The notes beneath the pieces are model-generated. The model saw only the letters and a program-made list of their open reading frames with translations. It did not search any database and had not been told where the DNA came from. A program made the translations under genes and the position numbers. A stretch of 64,000 nucleotides of DNA from Rhynochetos jubatus (taxonomy: Eukaryota; Chordata; Aves; Eurypygiformes; Rhynochetidae), in assembly GCA_027574665.1 (NCBI GenBank), contig CM050649.1, positions 65,562,150 to 65,626,149 on the forward strand, read 5' to 3'. Positions 60,301 to 64,000 of the stretch are shown in pieces (the stretch's first letter is position 1; each line of letters begins with the position of its first letter).

Positions 60301-63300
60301 GGTAAGCTTCCATTTCTGATTATTTTGGCCTACTTATAGGTTCACATGTTTATAAAATTGAGTATCACACACCAAAGTATTTCTCATATTGTGATGCAGC
60401 AGTCACAGCAGGAGAGAGGGATACTAATTCCCTCAATCTGCCCCTGAACAACGGATGATCTTTCTCTGCCTCTCTACACCTTTTGCAAAAAAGACTTAAC
60501 CTATCACCTCAAGACACTGTGACCTGGTTTGACTTCTCAGCATCCACAGACAGAATCCTTGGACAACCTGGACATACTCCAGTGGAAGGCTCACTGCAGG
60601 TCATCTGTTCATGTGAATGTTACAGGCTTGCTATCAGCCTGTGCACTAAAGGAACCAAGCCTAACACGATCAGATGGTCTGCCTATACGTCCATTTTTTC
60701 TTAGCAACTTCTGAACACAGTGAGCAATTTTCACTAGATTGAGGTGGTAGTAGTCTCAGCTGAATTTCACGGATATTTCATCAAGACAGGTGACAAAGAG
60801 AAGAAGAGAAATCTTATTAATGATCCCAATGAGGAATGGCAAGAAGAGTTCAACCTTTTTTCTTTTTTTTTTTTTTTATTTGATAGCTTTGCCTTAATTT
60901 TCTCAGTCTCTTTCACACCTATAGATTAAAAAAAAAAAAGAAATTGTGCATATTCTCACAGAAAGCTGCTTTGTGAATGCCATCATTCACTTTTCCAAGC
61001 CTCTCAGAGGTTCTTCCTCCCACCATCAGTTCATCTTCACTCTGCTAAGAGCCACTCATTACATGATGCTTCCTTCCCTCCCCTGCAAAGCCAATCTCTG
61101 GACTTCCTCCTCCACCCGGTGTTCATAAGCCCTCCTGTAACTCCAGGTCAGACACCGATGACTGCTGCTGCCTGAAACCCACCATCACTCCTGCCTTCTG
61201 CCCTTTGCTGAACAACCCTGAGCTGGAACCCTTGCCTTCCCCAGGATGGTCCTCCCTAAGGCTGGCCCTAAAACTAACCCTTTTCTCAATGAAAATGTAA
61301 AGAAATGAAAAGGGTTTATGGCTATTTCTGTGGAAATGTTTGACTTCCAGACAAAACAAGAGATTTCCTCTGAAAGCTTGGCTGTTTCATGACAGCACTG
61401 ATCCAGCTGTTTGTGCTTCTGCTATCATTTGAGCACAAGCTTAAGATGATCCATCCCACAAGGCAGCCCAGCGCAGTGCATGAAGAAGTCTTTGCACCTT
61501 GGCTGTGGGGTCATTTTCTAGAACCTGTCCTTTGACAACGAAAAGCTGAATTTTGCTGTGAGAAGGGGTCCTTTTTAATGAAATACTATGATTTAGCAAA
61601 GCACACGCTTTCCATCAACAACAGCTTAGATACATGTTTTACACCCATTTCCTACTTCCAATTCATTCTGAGGGAAAGGCATGAGGATGCCCAGGAGTCC
61701 TGGGTGTACACTGACAGACTCCTTCCAGCCTAACCCACGAACAGAGCCTGCAGCCCTTCAGAATGGTTCAAGCCACCATCACTTGCTTTAATTGAGTAGG
61801 TACCCAGAAAGGGTTTTTTTAAGAGGCGGCAGTAGCCTCATTTCATTGTATTTTGATTACACTGAGGATGAGATTCCTCCACCTATGTGCCTAAATGTGA
61901 GTTAAGGGTGGGATTAGTGTCACTGCCAGACAGGGACACCTGAAATGCCTTCAGCTGCCACTCCAGAAGGACCTGGGTGTCCCACTGGTGTCATATCTGT
62001 CAGTGAAGGTATCTCAGATACCTGTACCGAGGGGCACAGAATGAAACCCTTGATCTCCACCAAGTAGAAGAGGGTTTGGACACCTGGTTCACAGATGGGT
62101 GTCCACGTGTACGTACCTAACTACAGATTGCTAAACTTTGGCACTGAAAGCCACTGCTATGCCTATAGTCCGATGCTATTTAGATCCAATCTGATGACAT
62201 TGCTAACGCCTGTGTTTGCATTGTTCTATTTTGGGTGATGCTGGGGCCACAATGCCCCATAGCAACTCACATTCTGGTCACTTTGGGGAGCCAACCTTTT
62301 CCCAGCGCTGCTGGAGGAGCATACACTGCACCAGGGTGATGTGCACATGCTGAGCTTCCCATCTCCTCTTACTCCAGGTCTGTGTCATGCCTAACTTACG
62401 GCCCCGATGCTGATAAATTCCTCACACAAATAAGGTGCTCTCTGGGGGCTGATCTGTTCGCTGTGGTGTATTTTAGTCACAGCAAAACCCAAGGAACAGA
62501 ATAAATGTTCTTCTCTAACTCTGCCAGACAAGCATCTTGCATTTGATGTGGGGCAATTTATAATGGCTCTTGGCTGATTTGAAAGCCGGCAAGTGTGGCA
62601 ATCTGATTTCAGGCAGGGAAAGGCTCAGGCAATGAGGGAGTGCCTTATCACTCCAGAGCCTTATAAAAATACCCAGCCGCTTTCTAAGAAGAAGACCTTT
62701 GAAGTGGCTCATGTGGGACACTGACATGGGATCCTCACTCCCACACGTGGCTGGCAGTGGCAGAGGTCCTGCTATCCTGAGAGGCACGTGCAAGAGGGCA
62801 GTCACCCCAGACCTCAAGCCCACCCAAGGCACCACACTGATCCTCCCACCACTGCCTCACCAGGAGCCAGCCCTGGCCTCCTGCCTAGCTTTGGCTCCTT
62901 ACACTTCAGCAGTGTCTCACGGGCATCGCCTCCCTGGCCCCAAAATGATCCACCTTGAATATTTTCTCTAACAAACTCTCCTCACTACCACTGAAGTTAA
63001 TGGAAACTCTGTATGAGTTAGAGGGAAGGTCAGAGCCCATGGGAGGAACCCAGCCCCCCAGCGAACATGGGTGCTACCTGATGACTCTTTTGCTTAAACC
63101 AATTGTTTTTATATTGAAGCTTCACAAACAATGGAAAAAATAGCAATGGGTTCAGCCTACACGTGATATGTTCTGCACATCTTATCTTCCATAGTCTTCT
63201 GCCATTGCTGTTTCACTATGTCAGAAATCAAGTTTATTGTCAGGACCTGCCAAGTAGGTGAGACACCAATTTGAAGGGGAGACTGAAGGGGCTGCGTAAG

Positions 63301-63439
63301 GGCTCAGAGGAAATCACAAGTGAGGTTCCTCAAAACAGTCTCAGGGAGTACCTTAGCAATGGTCTTAGGTCTGAACACAATCCCTTGCTTTCAGACATCA
63401 GCAACAGCTTGAACTTTCCCATCATGAGCTCCTCAGAGG
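57367..63439. other. Unique noncoding DNA, no gene seen
   Basis: About 6 kb without a recognised gene or interspersed repeat. Simple sequence includes an ATT run (58743-58756), a T run (60863-60877) and an A run (60928-60939). Open frames reach 150 codons (59046-59498, minus) but carry no known domain. Confidence 0.5.
60863..60939. repeat. T run and A run 50 bp apart
   Basis: 15 T (60863-60877) and 12 A (60928-60939) flank a 50-bp unique segment. The two runs could pair as an inverted repeat. No mobile element was recognised around them. Confidence 0.8.
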
Positions 63440-63880
63440 AATAAAAATATTTCCTGATAAAAGTAATGTACAGGGCACCGGTGAGACCCCATCCAGCACA
63501 AGACCCTGCCTCTGCTCACCAGCACTCACAAGGAGGAACATGAAAAGCCCAGACTCCATGCAGAGCGGTCAGGAGGGCCAGCTATGGGGAACCAGCCTGA
63601 AAAGTGGAGATCCGGAGGCCCAGGGTTGTTTATCCTGTGGAGGAGAGGCAAGGGGTAATGAGATTGCTTTCCTAGAAATGCCTGCCAGAGGGCAAAAGAG
63701 TTCCTTACCCCAAAAGACAATGCTGGCACAAGGCTAAACATCTATGAATAATTCCATCTGGGAACTCAATCGGATCAAGAGGGGGGATCCAGCAACAGAT
63801 TTCCCATAGGACAACAAGGGAAACAGTCTAAACTTCTTCTTAGATGGAGGTTGCTGTGGTTATGAAAGCACAAGTGTGTC
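63440..63880 (+). mobile_element. Diverged CR1-like ORF2 C-terminal fragment
   Basis: Reading plus, 'agtaatgtacagggcaccgg' then 'tgagaccccatccagcacaa' corresponds to the CR1/L3 block encoding '...LYRALVRPHLEY...'. 'gattgctttcctagaaatgc' corresponds to the '...MIALYKYI...' block, and 'gacaatgctggcacaaggct' with 'aaacatctatgaataattcc' to the '...NAGTRTNGYKLA...' block. A segment between these is deleted and frames are broken. It is an old copy, assigned by recall of block order. Confidence 0.6.
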
Positions 63881-63889
63881 AGTGGGGTG

Positions 63890-64000
63890 AGCCGGCAAGT
63901 GAGGTTAGGCAGGAAAAGCCAGGACTTTGGGATGGAAAAAAATGAACATGTTTTCAGACGGAGAAGCCCTTCTTCAGGGCATTTTGTAACATCAGGAGTG
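63890..64000 (-). mobile_element. Penelope-type repeat remnant with hammerhead-like core (tentative)
   Basis: On the minus strand the sequence reads 'gccctgaagaagggcttctc' followed by 'cgtctgaaaacatgttcatt', then a T-rich stretch and 'cctgcctaacctcacttgcc'. This resembles a widespread amniote repeat whose 'CTGANGA...GAAA' signature matches the core of hammerhead ribozymes found in Penelope-like retroelements. Here CTGAAGA is at 63971-63977 and GAAA at 63952-63955 (minus strand), 15 bases apart. The intervening stem II is poorly paired, so ribozyme activity is unlikely. The window edge cuts off the rest. Family assignment is from memory and tentative. Confidence 0.4.

Noticed and set aside
1-64000. 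CRISPR array, operon, phage or other prokaryotic system
   Set aside because: No regularly spaced repeats, no compact coding, and repeat families are vertebrate (avian).

Overview
The window reads as noncoding bird nuclear DNA. The main evidence is its repeats. There are several copies of the avian CR1 LINE 3' end, recognisable by the 'ggttggaagggacc' block and the terminal 'attctatga' repeat. There are two solo LTRs of a type common in bird genomes: one opens 'tgtcatggtttaacccc' and the other 'tgtggtgggttcacc'. Microsatellites and A/T runs are sparse, and nothing looks like a bacterial operon, phage or plasmid. No protein-coding gene, exon chain, tRNA, rRNA or known ncRNA could be identified. 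The open frames are short, overlap on both strands, and match nothing I recognise except CR1 reverse-transcriptase fragments. The best reading is an intergenic region or part of a very long intron; the sequence alone cannot tell which.

Layout. 1-15 kb is relatively GC-rich and holds three CpG-dense patches (about 1280-1560, 5515-5725, 13920-14190), a phased 10-bp tandem repeat (6831-6900) and three CR1 pieces (2504-2700, 7681-7728, 10979-11155). 15-29.5 kb is mostly unique sequence with a CR1 at 19086-19375, a small inverted-repeat/duplication cluster near 20.5 kb, a solo LTR at 25523-26068 and the longest clear young CR1 (28962-29496). 29.5-52 kb is nearly repeat-free. Its only clear items are two old CR1 pieces in opposite orientation near 40.1-40.6 kb, simple repeats, a 21-bp palindrome (36629-36649) and a strong hairpin (50718-50783). 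52-64 kb holds an ancient L3-like CR1 of about 1.25 kb (52230-53490), a second LTR with a 6-bp target duplication (56805-57360), a diverged CR1 near 63.44-63.88 kb and, at the window edge, a minus-strand repeat that resembles the hammerhead-like motif of amniote Penelope-type repeats.

There is no gene set whose products act together. The most useful signals are the CpG-dense candidate regulatory patches, the hairpin at 50.7 kb, the L3-like fossil and the ribozyme-like fragment at the right edge. I found no convincing previously undescribed system. The candidates below are ranked by how testable they are.
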